From NCBI GenBank assembly GCA_001972305.1, contig BDDD01000894.1, positions 124,001 to 188,000 on the forward strand: DNA of 64,000 bases, in the 5' to 3' direction. Shown one piece after another: positions 24,699 to 35,284 of this stretch. Numbering within the stretch: the first letter of the stretch is position 1; the number at the start of each line of letters is the position of its first letter. This DNA is from Cephalotus follicularis (lineage: Eukaryota > Streptophyta > Magnoliopsida > Oxalidales > Cephalotaceae). A program made the translations under genes and the position numbers. The notes below the pieces were generated by a model. That model saw nothing but the letters and a program-made list of their open reading frames with translations, made no database searches and was not told where the DNA came from.

Positions 24699-26506
24699 TG
24701 TAATACCTCGTACCTATTTTTTGAGGATTATAAATTAAGGCCTTGTTTGGCACATGGAAAGGACTTAAGTGGGAATTGTGGTAAGTTATTTAAACATGTG
24801 GACATGATTAATTTGGATTATTATATGATATATGGATTAGCTCTTAGAGAAGCTTTGTGTTTTCCCAAGGTGATGATGATGGCATGGGAGTTGGTAAGTG
24901 GGCTGGCAGTGCCTTTTTGGTTAGTGGAGTTTGGCTTTGACAAAGAGAAGTGAGAGAGAGCTAGTTTCTTCTTGGGAAGTCCGCATAGATGCTAGCGGAC
25001 GAGGTCCGGATAGACATAGCAGGCAAGGCCTAGATAGATGTGTGTGTTTTGCCTGGTATGGCGGCAGACCACGGATATATGGTCGATATGTGATATTCTA
25101 GCGAGCTGTGGCTCTGATAGATACTAGCGGATGAGGTCCGAATAGTTATGGCAGGCAAGGCCTAGATAGATGTGTGTGTTTTGCATGGTATGACGGCTGA
25201 CCACGGGATATTGTGGTGTTGTTCCTCTTCTCTTGTTTATCTTGGGCACAGTGGTTTTACTTGTGATGTTATCTTTTGTTGGAATCCTCCACTTATTGAT
25301 GTTTGACTCTCTTTTCCTTTGGCAGACTCCAAGGAGTGGAGCCTTGTGATATTGCCGAGGTTGTGTTCCTTTTGTTTACCTCTGACTTGTTCTGTTTTTC
25401 CCATTGGGGCTTGATTTTATATATTTTCCCTGTGCGTCCAGTGGTTGTGGATGGTCCGGAGACTGCTTGTTCTTGCTCATTAGTCATTTGGACTAATCCC
25501 CTCCTAGTTCTTTTGCAGAGGAAGTTGTCGACGTTGCTATATCAGTCTGGTGTTGAAAAGGTTGTCCGAGGACAAAAGCGATTGGGCTGTCTTTTTGGAG
25601 CTGTTTGCATGCATTCATGGGCATATGGGTTTTGTATTCCTCTATTTGTGGCTCCTTGGCTTGAGGATGATATGTTATTCTTTTGTATGGGTCCTCGGAT
25701 TTGAGCAGCGGATGGTATTCTTTTGTGAATAGATGTATTATTTTTGAAATGATAATATGATATGTTCTTGAGATGATTTATTGTGTTTAATGAACAGATT
25801 TTGTGTTTTTACTTGAAATGTTGTGTTACGATCTTCTGCTTGTTACCGAGAAGGTTGCCCGAGGTCGGGCAGGTCGGCGGATCTCCCTGGGGAGGAGGTC
25901 AACCTGTGAGGCTCGTGTCCTGACCTCGGGGTTGTTAGGGCTGGGTTGGTTAGGTTGTGGTCTAGCACTTGTCGTCAGGCTCTGTCCGAGGAGAACATGT
26001 TGTCCGAGGAGTCGTCTGAGGAAAACGTGTTGTCCGGGGAGGTCATGCCCGGGGAGGACATGCCCAGGGAGGACATGTCTAAGGTTAGTCGTCCAATGAG
26101 GACATGCCAGAGGATGGCTCATCTGGGGAAGGCCTGTCTTAGGATGGCGGTGCAGGCCTAGCTTGTGATATGTCATGCTGTGTTGGGCGGTGTTGGCATC
26201 CCCTGCCTGGGACCCCTGGCAAGTCGTAGTGTTACATTCACTCCCTAGGCTCTCCCTTGGCATGTTCCTTTAGTGGAACAGTATGTTTGGGCAGTGGTTG
26301 TTATGTGTGCCCCCTTTAGTTAAATGGTGAGTTTGAATGGTTTTGTGTAAGGGTTAGTTACAGTTTTGCCATTCGTTCTTCGTCCCTTCTCTGCCGTGTG
26401 TTTCTTCTAACATGCATGGCATTTTTTGCTTAGAGGAGATGGGGAGTTCCTCCTTCCTGCAGGGCGATTCATCCGTGGTGGCTACCCTGAGGGACGGGTC
26501 ATCACA
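24699..26506 (+). repeat. TRG-2 LTR 1
   Basis: The LTR starts TGTAATACCTCG and ends GTCATCACA just before the primer site. It is about 1.8 kb, shorter than LTR 3, the difference lying in repeat-rich parts. It carries the GGACGAGGTCCGGATAG-type repeats (about 25000-25150) and the GTCCGAGGAG/GGACATGCCC repeats (25985-26095). Confidence 0.88.
25985..26095. repeat. Minisatellite in TRG-2 LTR 1
   Basis: These are tandem units near 15-18 bases built from GTCCGAGGAGAAC and GGGGAGGACATGCCC. Counterparts lie at about 29533-29645 and 33706-33800, with different arrangements. Confidence 0.75.
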
Positions 26507-26508
26507 GT

Positions 26509-26520
26509 TGGTATCAGGGA
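26509..26520 (+). other. TRG-2 unit 1 primer-binding site
   Basis: TGGTATCAGGGA lies two bases after the LTR end and is close to the initiator tRNA-Met site. The second unit has the equivalent at 30073-30084. Confidence 0.8.
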
Positions 26521-26665
26521 GACCAGTTTGTGGTTCTAGTGCATGTTTTTCCTTCTTGTTATGTGTTGACGCTTTCTGGGGTTTTATATGTTGGGTTTTG
26601 CATTTCATGCATGGCATACATATGGAACGTGTTGTTATGGTAGTTTCTTGCCTTGTGTATGAAGG

Positions 26666-28080
26666 ATGATGCGTCGTAGTGGTACCAGAGTTCATGGCCG
26701 GATTAGGGGCAGAGCATCCTCCAGGCCAGTTTCGAATCGGGAACCACAAAATGTTTTGCTGGACGTGCAGGCAAATCCTGGAGTTGAGGCCATGGAAAGC
26801 AGGTCGGCAGAGGTCGAGGATCATGCTGGGTAGTCCACTACTCAAGTACCTCCTCTGGTTATTGCGGGAAGTCAGTCAGAGCTGTTACAGGCTTTTACCA
26901 TTTGGGCTCAAACCTTTGGGGCAATTAGACCTCAACCTTTGCCACTTGAGCGTATGCAGCGCCTTGGAGTTGTTTTTGAAGGATCTGGGAACCTCGCTAA
27001 TGCAGAGACTTGGTTAAACCGTATGGAGCGGATAGTTGAAAGGATTGATATATCCGTGGACAAGTGGGTAGGCAATGCGTCCTTTTTGTTGGAGCAAGGA
27101 GCCTTACTTTGGTGGGAAGCTTTGAGTGCTAGGTTTGAGGATCCTCAGGAGATCACCTGGGCTTTGTTCAAGAAGGAGTTCCGTCAGCATTTTCTTCCTC
27201 GTACCTATGTCAAGGAGAGGAGGAGGGAACTCTGACGTTTGTACCAGGGTTCTATGTCGGTGGCAAAATATGAGCATAAGTTTTTCGAGTTGTCTCATTT
27301 TGCTCCTGCCTTGGTGGCTAACCAGGAGGAGAGATGCCAAAGGTTTTTGGACAGCTTGAGGCCGGAGATACATCATTCTGTAGCAACAATTGATTGGACT
27401 GTTCTTGGTAATTTGGTGGGGTCAGCCATGAGGGTCGTGCTAAGCATAAAGGAGCAGAGGAGCAAACAGGACCGAGGACAGAAACAGTCTGCTTTGAATC
27501 TTGAAGTGGAGGAGAGTTCCTCCAAGAAACAGAGGACGAGGGGACCTTCGTCTTCCAGTGGACCAGTTGGTAGATGTGGTTGTGCAGGATCACCCCAGCA
27601 GCGGACTCAAGCTTCGGTCCCTAGTTTTTCTCATGGAACTCCTGAGGTGGAGGGTGCAACAGCCTTTTCATCGCCTTCACGTTGTCAGCAGTGTGGTCAA
27701 CACCATTTTGGTGAGTGTGGAGTGGAGACACGTTCTTGTTACCAATGTGATCAGGCTGGGCATTTGAGGAATCGATGTCCGTTGAAGTTGCAAGGTGCAA
27801 CGGGGACACAAGAATTTGCATCCTCGGATGTACAGTCAATAGCCAGAGAACCAACGTAGAGGACCAATCAGTTGGGAGCATCGGGTAGTGGAGTGGCTTC
27901 TCGGCAAGCCTCTAGTTCGGGGGCTGGTAGTAGTGGACAACCTGGAAGACCTATGGCCAATGCAAAGGTGTACAATTTGAAGATGGGTACAGGCCTTACC
28001 ACTCCTGCTGAGGATGAAGGTAAGTTTGTTTCCTCGGATCATGTTTTGGTTATAAGTGTTCCACCTGTGTTTTTTCAATT
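26666..28080 (+). pseudogene. TRG-2 unit 1 gag
   Basis: The start at 26666 gives MMRRSGTR, matching the second unit. The gag domain has AETWLNRMERI (near 27005), ALLWWEALSARFEDP (near 27100), FRQHFLPRTYVKERRREL and MSVAKYEHKFFELSHFAPAL (near 27255). A serine-rich linker follows, then zinc-knuckle motifs CQQCGQHHFGEC and CYQCDQAGHLRNRC (about 27685-27780). The end reads AKVYNLKMGTGLTTPAEDEG (about 27960-28020) and runs on to the polypurine tract. There is no protease or RT. It is a fossil with a few breaks. Confidence 0.9.
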
Positions 28081-28098
28081 TTGGGGACAAAATTTCCT

Positions 28099-28111
28099 AA
28101 GGTGGGGAGGA
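28099..28111 (+). other. TRG-2 unit 1 polypurine tract
   Basis: AAGGTGGGGAGGA immediately precedes LTR 2. The stretch before it (GGGACAAAATTTCCT) corresponds to the post-pol end of TEK-1 (GGGACAAGATTT near 38038), which shows that gag has been brought next to an ordinary Tekay 3' end. Confidence 0.85.
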
Positions 28112-30070
28112 TGTAATACCCCGTACCTATTTTTAGAGGATTAGAAATTAAGGCCTTGTTTGGCACATGGAAAGGACTTAAGTGGAAATTATGGTAAGTT
28201 CTTTAAACATGTGGACATGATTAGTTTGGATTATTATATGATATATGGATTAGCTCTTTGAGAAGCTTTGTGTTTTCCCAAGGTGATGATAATGAGAGAG
28301 AGCTGGTTTCTTCTTCTTCTTCTTCCCCCTTCTTCCGTGAGAGTTTTGGTTGTACTCTTTTTCTTTTGAGCTGTGAAGGTGAGCTCTCCTCTTCCCTGGT
28401 TTGTGTTGTGTGGTCGAACATTGCGCTGGAGCCAAGGATAAGGTTGATAGCCTGGTTTGGCTGGTTGTATTTTCTGTTACTGCATGTGTTATGTATTCTT
28501 CTCGATCTGATATGTGTTAGCTTGCAGACGAGGAACCTGTTGCTATGATAGAGCATCTTGGGGTTGGTCGACGGTAGCTTGAGGCGATTAGTGAGTGGGA
28601 CATTCTCCTCTTTCTTTTACTTGATATTTCGTGTGCCTGTTGTTATCCTCTGGTTGAACATTTTTTATGGGATTTGGATCCCTGTTACCCTTGTTTATGT
28701 TGTAATCCTGTTCTTGGCAGAGCTTGAGAGCTCGGATGGTTCTTGGGTTGCCACGGGATATTGTGGTGTTGTTCCTCTTCTCTTGTTTATCTTGGGCATA
28801 GTTGTTTTACTTGTGATGTTATCTTTTGTTGGATTCCTCGACTTAATAATGTTTGACTCTCTTTTCCTTTGGCAGACTCCGAGGAGTGGAGCCTTGTGAT
28901 ATTGCTGAGTTTTTGTTCCTTTTGTTTACCTCTGACTTGTTCTGTTTTGCCCATTGGGGCTTGATTTTATATATTTTCCCTGTGCATCCAGTGGTTGTGG
29001 ATGCTCTGGAGAATGCTTGTTCTTGCTCACTAGTCATTTGGACAATCCCCTCCCAATTGTTTTGCAGAGGAAGTTGCTGAGGTTGCTAGAGCAGTCCTGT
29101 GTCGAAAAGGTTGTCCGAGGACAGAAGCAATTGGGTTGGCTTTTCGGATCCGATTGGATGCATTCATGGGGCATATGGGTTTTGTATTCCTCTGTTTGTG
29201 GCTCCCCGGCTTGAGGAGGATATGTTATTCTTTTGTATGGGTCCTCGGATTTGAGCAGAGGACTGTATTCTTTTGTGAACATATGTATTATTTTTGAAAT
29301 GATAATATGATATGTTCTTGAGATGATTTATTGTGTTTAATGAAGAGAATTCGTGTTTTTACTTGAAATGTTGTGTTATGATCTTTTGCTTGTTTCCGAG
29401 AAGGTTGCTTGAGGTCAGGCAGGTCGGGGGATCTCCCCGGGCGGAGGTCAACCTGTGAGGGTCGTGTCCTGACCTCGAGGTTGTTAGGGTTGGGTGGGTT
29501 ATGTTGTGGTCTGGCACTTGTCGTCGGGCTCTGTCCGAGGAGAACATGTTGTCCGAGGAGAGGTCTGAGGAGAACGTGTTGTCCAGGGAGGACATGCCCG
29601 GGGAGGTCACACCCGGGGAGGACATGCTCAGGGAGGACATGTCCTAGGTTAGTCGTCCAATAAGGACATGCCCGAGGATGGCTCATCCGGGGAAGGCCTG
29701 TCTTAGGATGGCCGGTCAAGCCTGGCTTTTGATATGTCTTGTTGTGTTGGGCGGTGTTGGTATCCCCTGCCCGGAACCCCTGGCAAGACGTAGTGTTACA
29801 TTCTCTGCCCTGGCTCTCCCCTGGCATGTTCCTTTAGTGGAACGGTGCGTTTGGGCAGTGGTTGTTGTGTCTGCCCGCTTTAGTTAAATGGTGAGTTTGA
29901 ATGCTTTTGTGTAAGGGTTAGCTACAGTTTTGCCATTTCTTCTTTGTCCTTTCTCTGCTGTCTGTTTCTTCTAGCTTGCGTGGCATTTTTCGCTTAGTGG
30001 AGATAGGGAATTCCTCCTTCCCGCCGGCCGATTCGTCCACCGTGGTTGCCCTTAGGGGCGGGTCATCACA
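28112..30070 (+). repeat. TRG-2 LTR 2 (shared between the two units)
   Basis: The LTR starts TGTAATACCCCG and ends GTCATCACA; its length is near 1.96 kb. It is both the 3' LTR of the first unit and the 5' LTR of the second. A TTC run lies near 28309-28325 and the GTCCGAGGAG minisatellite at 29533-29645. Confidence 0.9.
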
Positions 30071-30229
30071 GTTGGTATTAGAGAGACCGGTTTGTGGTTC
30101 TGGTGTATGTTTTTCCTTCTTGTTGTGTGTTGATGCTTTCTGGGGTTTTATATGTTGGGTTTTGCATTTCATGCATGGCATACATATGGAACGTGTTGTT
30201 ATGGTAGTTTCTTGCCTTGTGTGTGAAGG

Positions 30230-31642
30230 ATGATGCGTCGTAGTGGCACTAGAGGTCGTGGCCGGATTAGGAACAGAGCAACCTCCAGGCCAGCTGGGGA
30301 TCGGGAACCACAAAATGTTCAGCCGGACGTGCAGGCAAATCCTGGATTTGAGGCCATGGAAAGTATGCCGACAGAGGTCGAGGATCATGCTGGGCAGTCT
30401 ACTGCTCAAGTACCTCCTCCAGTTGTAGCGGGAAGTCAGTCCGAGCTGTTATAGTCTTTTACCGTTTGGGCTCAAACCGCTGGGGATATTAGACCTCAAC
30501 CTTTGCCACTTGAGCGTATGAAGCCCCTTGGAGCCATTGTTTTTGAAGGATCTGGGAACCCCGCTGATGCAGAGACTTGGTTAAACCGTATGGAGCGAAT
30601 ATTTGAATGGATTGATATATCCATGGACCAGCGGGTAGGTAATGCGTCCTTCTTTTGGAGCAAGGAGCCTTGCGTTTTTTGGAAGCTTTGAGTGCTAGGT
30701 TTGAGGATCCTCAAGAGATCACCTAGGCTTTGTTCAAGCAGGAGTTCCGTCAGCATTTTCTTTCTCGTACCTATGTTAAGGAGAGGAGGAGGGAACTCTT
30801 ACGTTTGTATCAGGGTTCTATGTCGGTGGCACAGTATGAGCATAAGTTTTTGGAGTTGTCTCATTTTGCTCCTGCCTTGGTGGCTGACCAGGAGGAGAGA
30901 TGCCAAAGGTTTTTGGACAGCTTGAGGCCAGAGATACAGAATTCTGTAGCAACAATTGATTGGAATGTTCTTGGTAATCTGGTGGGGTCAGCCATGAGGG
31001 TCGAGCTAAGCATAAAAGGAGCAGAGGAGCAAACAGGACCGAGGACAGAAACGGTCTGCTTTGAATCTTGAAGTGGAGGAGAGTTCCTCCAAGAATCAGA
31101 GGACGAGGGGACCTTCGTCTACCAGTGGGCCAGTTGGTAGAGGTGGTTGGGGAGGATAACCCCAGCAGCGGACTCAGGCTCCGGTCCCTAGTTTTTCTCA
31201 TGGAACTCTTGAGATGGAGGGTGCAGTAGCCTTTTCGTTGCCTTCACGTTGTCAGCAGTGTGGTCGACACCATTTTGGTGAGTGTGGAGTGGAGACACGT
31301 TCTTGTTACGAATGTGGTCAGACTGGGCATTTGAGGAATCGATGTCCGTTGAAGTTGTAGGGTGCAACGGGGACAAAAGGATTTGCATCCACGGATGTAC
31401 AGTGAACAGCCAGAGAACCAGCGCAGAGGACCAATCATTTGGGAGCACCGGGTAGTGGAGTGGTTGATCTGCAAGCCTCTGGTTTGGGGGTTGGTAGTAG
31501 TAGACCACTTGGAAGATCTATGGCCACTACAAGGGTGTACAATTTGAAGATGGGTACAGGCCTAACCACTCTTGCTGAGGATGAAGGTAAGTTAGTTTCC
31601 TCGGATCATGTTTTGGTTATAACTGTTCCACCTGTGTTTTAA
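30230..31642 (+). pseudogene. TRG-2 unit 2 gag
   Basis: The layout is the same as in unit 1: start MMRRSGTRGRGRIRNRATSR, gag domain with AETWLNRMERIFEWIDIS, VKERRRELLRLYQGSMSVAQ (near 30780-30830) and ELSHFAPALVADQEERCQRF. Zinc knuckles follow (CYECGQTGHLRNRC near 31305), with the end TRVYNLKMGTGLTTLAEDEG near 31530. The polypurine tract is some 20 bases after the end. It is a fossil with several breaks. Confidence 0.9.
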
Positions 31643-31676
31643 ATTTTAGGGACAAAATTTCCTAAGGTGGGGAGGA

Positions 31677-34214
31677 TGGAGTACCCCGTACTTGTTTAAG
31701 AGGATTATAAATTAAGGCCTTTTTTGTCACATGGAAAGGACTTAAGTGGGAATTGTGGTAGGTTATTTAAACATGTGGACATGATTAGTTTGGATTATTA
31801 TATGATATATGGATTAGCACTTGGAGAAGCTTTGTGTTTTCCCAAGGTGATGATGATGAGATGGGAGTTGGTAAGTGGGCTGGCAGTGCCTTCTTGGTTA
31901 GTGGAGTTCGTCTTTGAGAGAGAGAACAGAGAGAGAGCTGGTTTCTTCTTCTTCTTCTTCCCCCTTCTTCCATGAGCATTTTGGTTGCCCTCTTTTGCTT
32001 TTGAGCTGTGAAGGTAAGCTCTTCTCTTCCCTAGTTTGTGTTGTGTGGTGGAACATTGCGCTGGAGCTGAGGATGAGGATGATAGCGTGGTTTTGCTGGT
32101 TGTGTTTTCTGTTCATGCATGTGTTATGTCTTCTTCTCGATCTTATACGTGTTAGCTTGCAGACGAGGAACCTATTGCTGTGACAGAGAATCTTAGGGTT
32201 GGTCGACGGTAGCTTGAGGTGATTTGTGAGTGGAACCTTCTCCTCTTTCTTTTACTTGATATTTTGTGTGCCTGTTGTTATCCTCTGGTTGAACATTTTT
32301 TTGTGGGATTTTGATCCCTATTACCCTTGTTTATGTTGTAATCCTGTTCTTGGCAGAGCTTGAGAGCTCGAATGGTTCTTGGGTTGAATGTATGTTGTTC
32401 CTCCAACAGTTGTTGTTTACATCAGAAGATCTCTTTTTTTAATTCTTGGTTCTTCTGATATGTCGGATGCACTGGGATGTGCGGACGTGATGCATGGGTT
32501 ACGGTCGGTGGTAAAGGGTACGTCCGAGATCAACTCTCATTAGTATTCTCATTGTCTATGATGGGATGCTATGTGGGAACTGCCCCTGGGTTCCAGACCT
32601 GGATCTGCGGTGTACTATTGTCTATGATGGTATACTGAGTGTGAGTGCAGTGGTGTCCTCCGTTCCTTTCCATTTGGCCGGGGTTAGCGAGCTGTGGCTC
32701 GAATAGATACTAGCGGACGAGGTCCGGATAGATGCTAGCGGACGAGGTCCGGATAGATGCTAGCGGACAAGGTCCGGATAGACATAACAGGCAAGGCATG
32801 GATAGGCGTGTGTGTTTTGCCTCGTATGGCGGCAAACCACGGATATTTGGTGGATATGTGATGTTCTAGGGAGCTGTGGCTCGGATAGATACTAGCGGAC
32901 TAGGTCTGGATAGATATAGCAGCGAAGGCCTGAATAGATGTGTGTGTTTTGCCTGTTATGCCGGCTGACCACGGGATATTGTGGTGTTGTTCCTCTTCTC
33001 TTGTTTATCTTTGGCACAGTTGTTTTACTTGTGATGTTATCTTTTGTTGGAATCCTCTGCTTATTGATGTTTGACTCTCGTTTCCTTTGGCAGACTCCGA
33101 GGAGTGGAGCCTTGTGATATTGCTGAGTTTGTGTTCCTTTTGTTTACCTCTGACTTGTTCTATTTTTCTCAGTGGGGCTTGATTTTATATATTTTCCCTA
33201 TGCGTCCAGTGGTTGTGAATGCTCTGGAGAATGCTTGTTCTTGCTCCCTAGTCATTTGGACTAATCCCCTCCCAGTTGCTTTGCCGAGGACGCTGCTGAG
33301 GTTGCTAGAGCAGTCTTGTGTCGAAAAGGTAGTCCGAGGACAGAAGCAATTGGGTTGGCTTTTCGGATCCATTTGCATGCATTCATGGGGCATATGGATT
33401 TTGTATTCATCTGTTTATGGCTCCTCGGCTTGAGGAGGATATGTTATTCTTTTGTATGGGTCCTCGAATTTTAGCAGAGGACGGTAATCTTTTGTGAACA
33501 GATGTATTATTTTTGAAATGATAATATGATATCTTCTTGAGATGATTTATTGTGTTTAATGAAGAGATTTCGTGTTTTTAGTTGAAATGTTGTGTTACGG
33601 TCTTCTACTTGTTGCCGAGAAGGTTGCTCGAGGTCGGCCAGGTCGGGGGATCTCCCCGGGGCAGAGGTCAACCTGTGAGGCTCGTGTCCTGACCTCGCGG
33701 TTGTTAGGAGAACGTGTTGTCTGGGGAGGACATGCCTGGGGAGGTCATGCTCTGGGAGGACATTCCCAGGGAGGACATGCCCGAGGAGGACATGTCCGAG
33801 GTTAGTCATCCAATGAGGACATGCCTGAGGATGGCTCATCCGGGGAAGGCATGTCTTAGGATGGCGCTGCATGCCTGCCTTGTGATATTTCGTGTTGTGT
33901 TGGGCAGTGTTGGCATCCCCTACCCAAGACCCCTGGCAAGACATAGTGTTACGTTCTCTGCCCTGCCTTTCCCCTGGCATGTTCCTTTAGTGTAACGGTG
34001 TGTTTGGCAGTGTTGTTGTGTGTGCCCCCTTTAGTAAAATGGTGAGTTTGAATGGTTTTGTGTAAGGGTTAATTGCAGTTTTTCCATTCCTTCTTTGTCC
34101 CTTCTTTGTCGTGTGTTTCTTCTGGCATGCGTGGCATTTTTGGCTTAGAGGTGATGGGGAATTCCTCCTTCCTGCCGAGCGATTCGTCCGTGGTGGCTAC
34201 CCTGAGAGACGGGT
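31677..34214 (+). repeat. TRG-2 LTR 3
   Basis: The LTR starts TGGAGTACCCCG directly after the polypurine tract and is about 2.5 kb, the longest of the three. It contains a region around 32390-32690, with two TTGTCTATGATGG blocks, that LTRs 1 and 2 lack and the TRG-1 LTR has. It is therefore probably closest to the ancestral form. TEK-1 gag resumes at its right edge. Confidence 0.88.
32695..32800. repeat. Tandem repeat of 24-25 bases in TRG-2 LTR 3
   Basis: The unit ATACTAGCGGACGAGGTCCG plus GATAG occurs about three to four times in a row. Scattered single units are in LTR 1 near 24990 and 25130. Confidence 0.8.
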
Positions 34215-34560
34215 CGAGGATCTCCTCAGAGCATCGGTGGTCCATTTGGGTCCTCAAGGTTAGAAGGACCATTTTGTAGTTCTCAGCAGAGGAGACGAGG
34301 TCATGGCTCTCGGCTGAGGTGCCAAGAGAGATTATCACCTCAAGGAGGTCATTTTAGGCTTCCTGGCGATAGTGGTTAGGTCCCTTTTGACCCGTGCTTA
34401 TATTGTCAGCGCACCAATCATGATTCAGATGATTGTTGGTGGAAGACCAAAAAATGCATTGTTTATGGAGCTATGGATCATATGGTTGTGGAGTGTCCTC
34501 ATAACAGGTATGGTTTGGGGAATCAACTAGGACAAAGTTCAGCTTTGTCGTAGGGCGGTT
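34215..34560 (+). pseudogene. TEK-1 gag, C-terminal part with zinc knuckle
   Basis: This continues the TEK-1 gag after the TRG-2 array. A glutamine- and glycine-rich linker is followed by a knuckle-like region at about 34395-34500 containing CQRTNHDSDDCW and AMDHMVVECP. It corresponds to the region before protease in TEK-3 (CQKTNH, 47440). Confidence 0.75.
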
Positions 34561-35284
34561 CACAGCGAGTCATGGTTCTGCATTGCAATACCAGGGTCGT
34601 CCTCATGCCAGTTCACCTTCTACAGTGCGAGGAGATCGAGGTAAGAAACCCATGGGATCAATACCTACAGTACATGGTAGAGTTTATGCCATGGATCAGA
34701 GAGTCGCAGCGGGATCTGCCTCAGTTATTGGAGGTACTATATATATATCTCAGCATATAGCACGAACTCTCATAGATTCAAGCTCATCCCATTCATATAT
34801 TGCATCACTTTTTATATGTTATTTAGGATGTGGAGCCAAAGCCTTTACCTTTTGTGATGGAAGTTAGCACACCTGTAGGGGTGTCTGTTATTTCCGAATG
34901 CATGTTTAAGTCTTATGCCATCGAGATCGCCGATCGTGTTTTATTGGCAGATCTTATAGTGTTTCCGACGGGTGAGCTTGATGTAATCCTTGGAATGGAT
35001 TGGTTGGTGGCACACTCTGCTTATGTGGATTGCAATACAAAGGTTGTCACCTCCTACATGTCATTCCAATCTCAGTTCTAGTTAGTTGGAACCTTAGAGC
35101 ACCAGTCGGTTCAGATGATTTCTGCTATGTACGATGACAGGCTTTTGAAACAGGGGTGCTGTGGTTACCTAGCGCATGTGACAGATGGATGGATATGGGT
35201 GCCGTGGTTGGAGGATGTCCCCGTTGTCTGTGAGTTTTCGGACTTGTTTCTCGAGGAATTGACATCCTTACCTCTCGAAGAGAT
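34561..35284 (+). pseudogene. TEK-1 protease region
   Basis: The segment contains GRVYAMDQRVAAGSASVIGG, the retropepsin block RTLIDSSSSHSYIASLF (near 34767), then LADLIVFPTGELDVILGMDW (near 34945) and the linker to RT with VVCEFSDLF. The same blocks, in the same order, occur in TEK-2 and TEK-3. It is broken in several places. Confidence 0.82.

Larger units (their letters stand above)
24699..34214 (+). mobile_element. TRG-2: tandem array of gag-only LTR elements
   Basis: The order is LTR (24699-26506), gag, LTR (28112-30070), gag, LTR (31677-34214), all on the plus strand. The middle LTR serves both units. Each internal part is about 1.6 kb, holds a tRNA-Met-type primer site, gag and polypurine tract, and has no pol. 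The array sits inside TEK-1 gag. CGAG occurs at both edges but is too short and imperfect to call a target duplication with confidence. The gag matches TRG-1. Such tandem forms are known to arise by recombination between LTRs; that origin is inference here. Confidence 0.88.

Noticed and set aside
34210-34219. CGAG at both edges of the TRG-2 array as a target-site duplication.
   Set aside because: Only four bases match, and the end of LTR 3 does not have the same last bases as LTRs 1 and 2, so the edge is uncertain.
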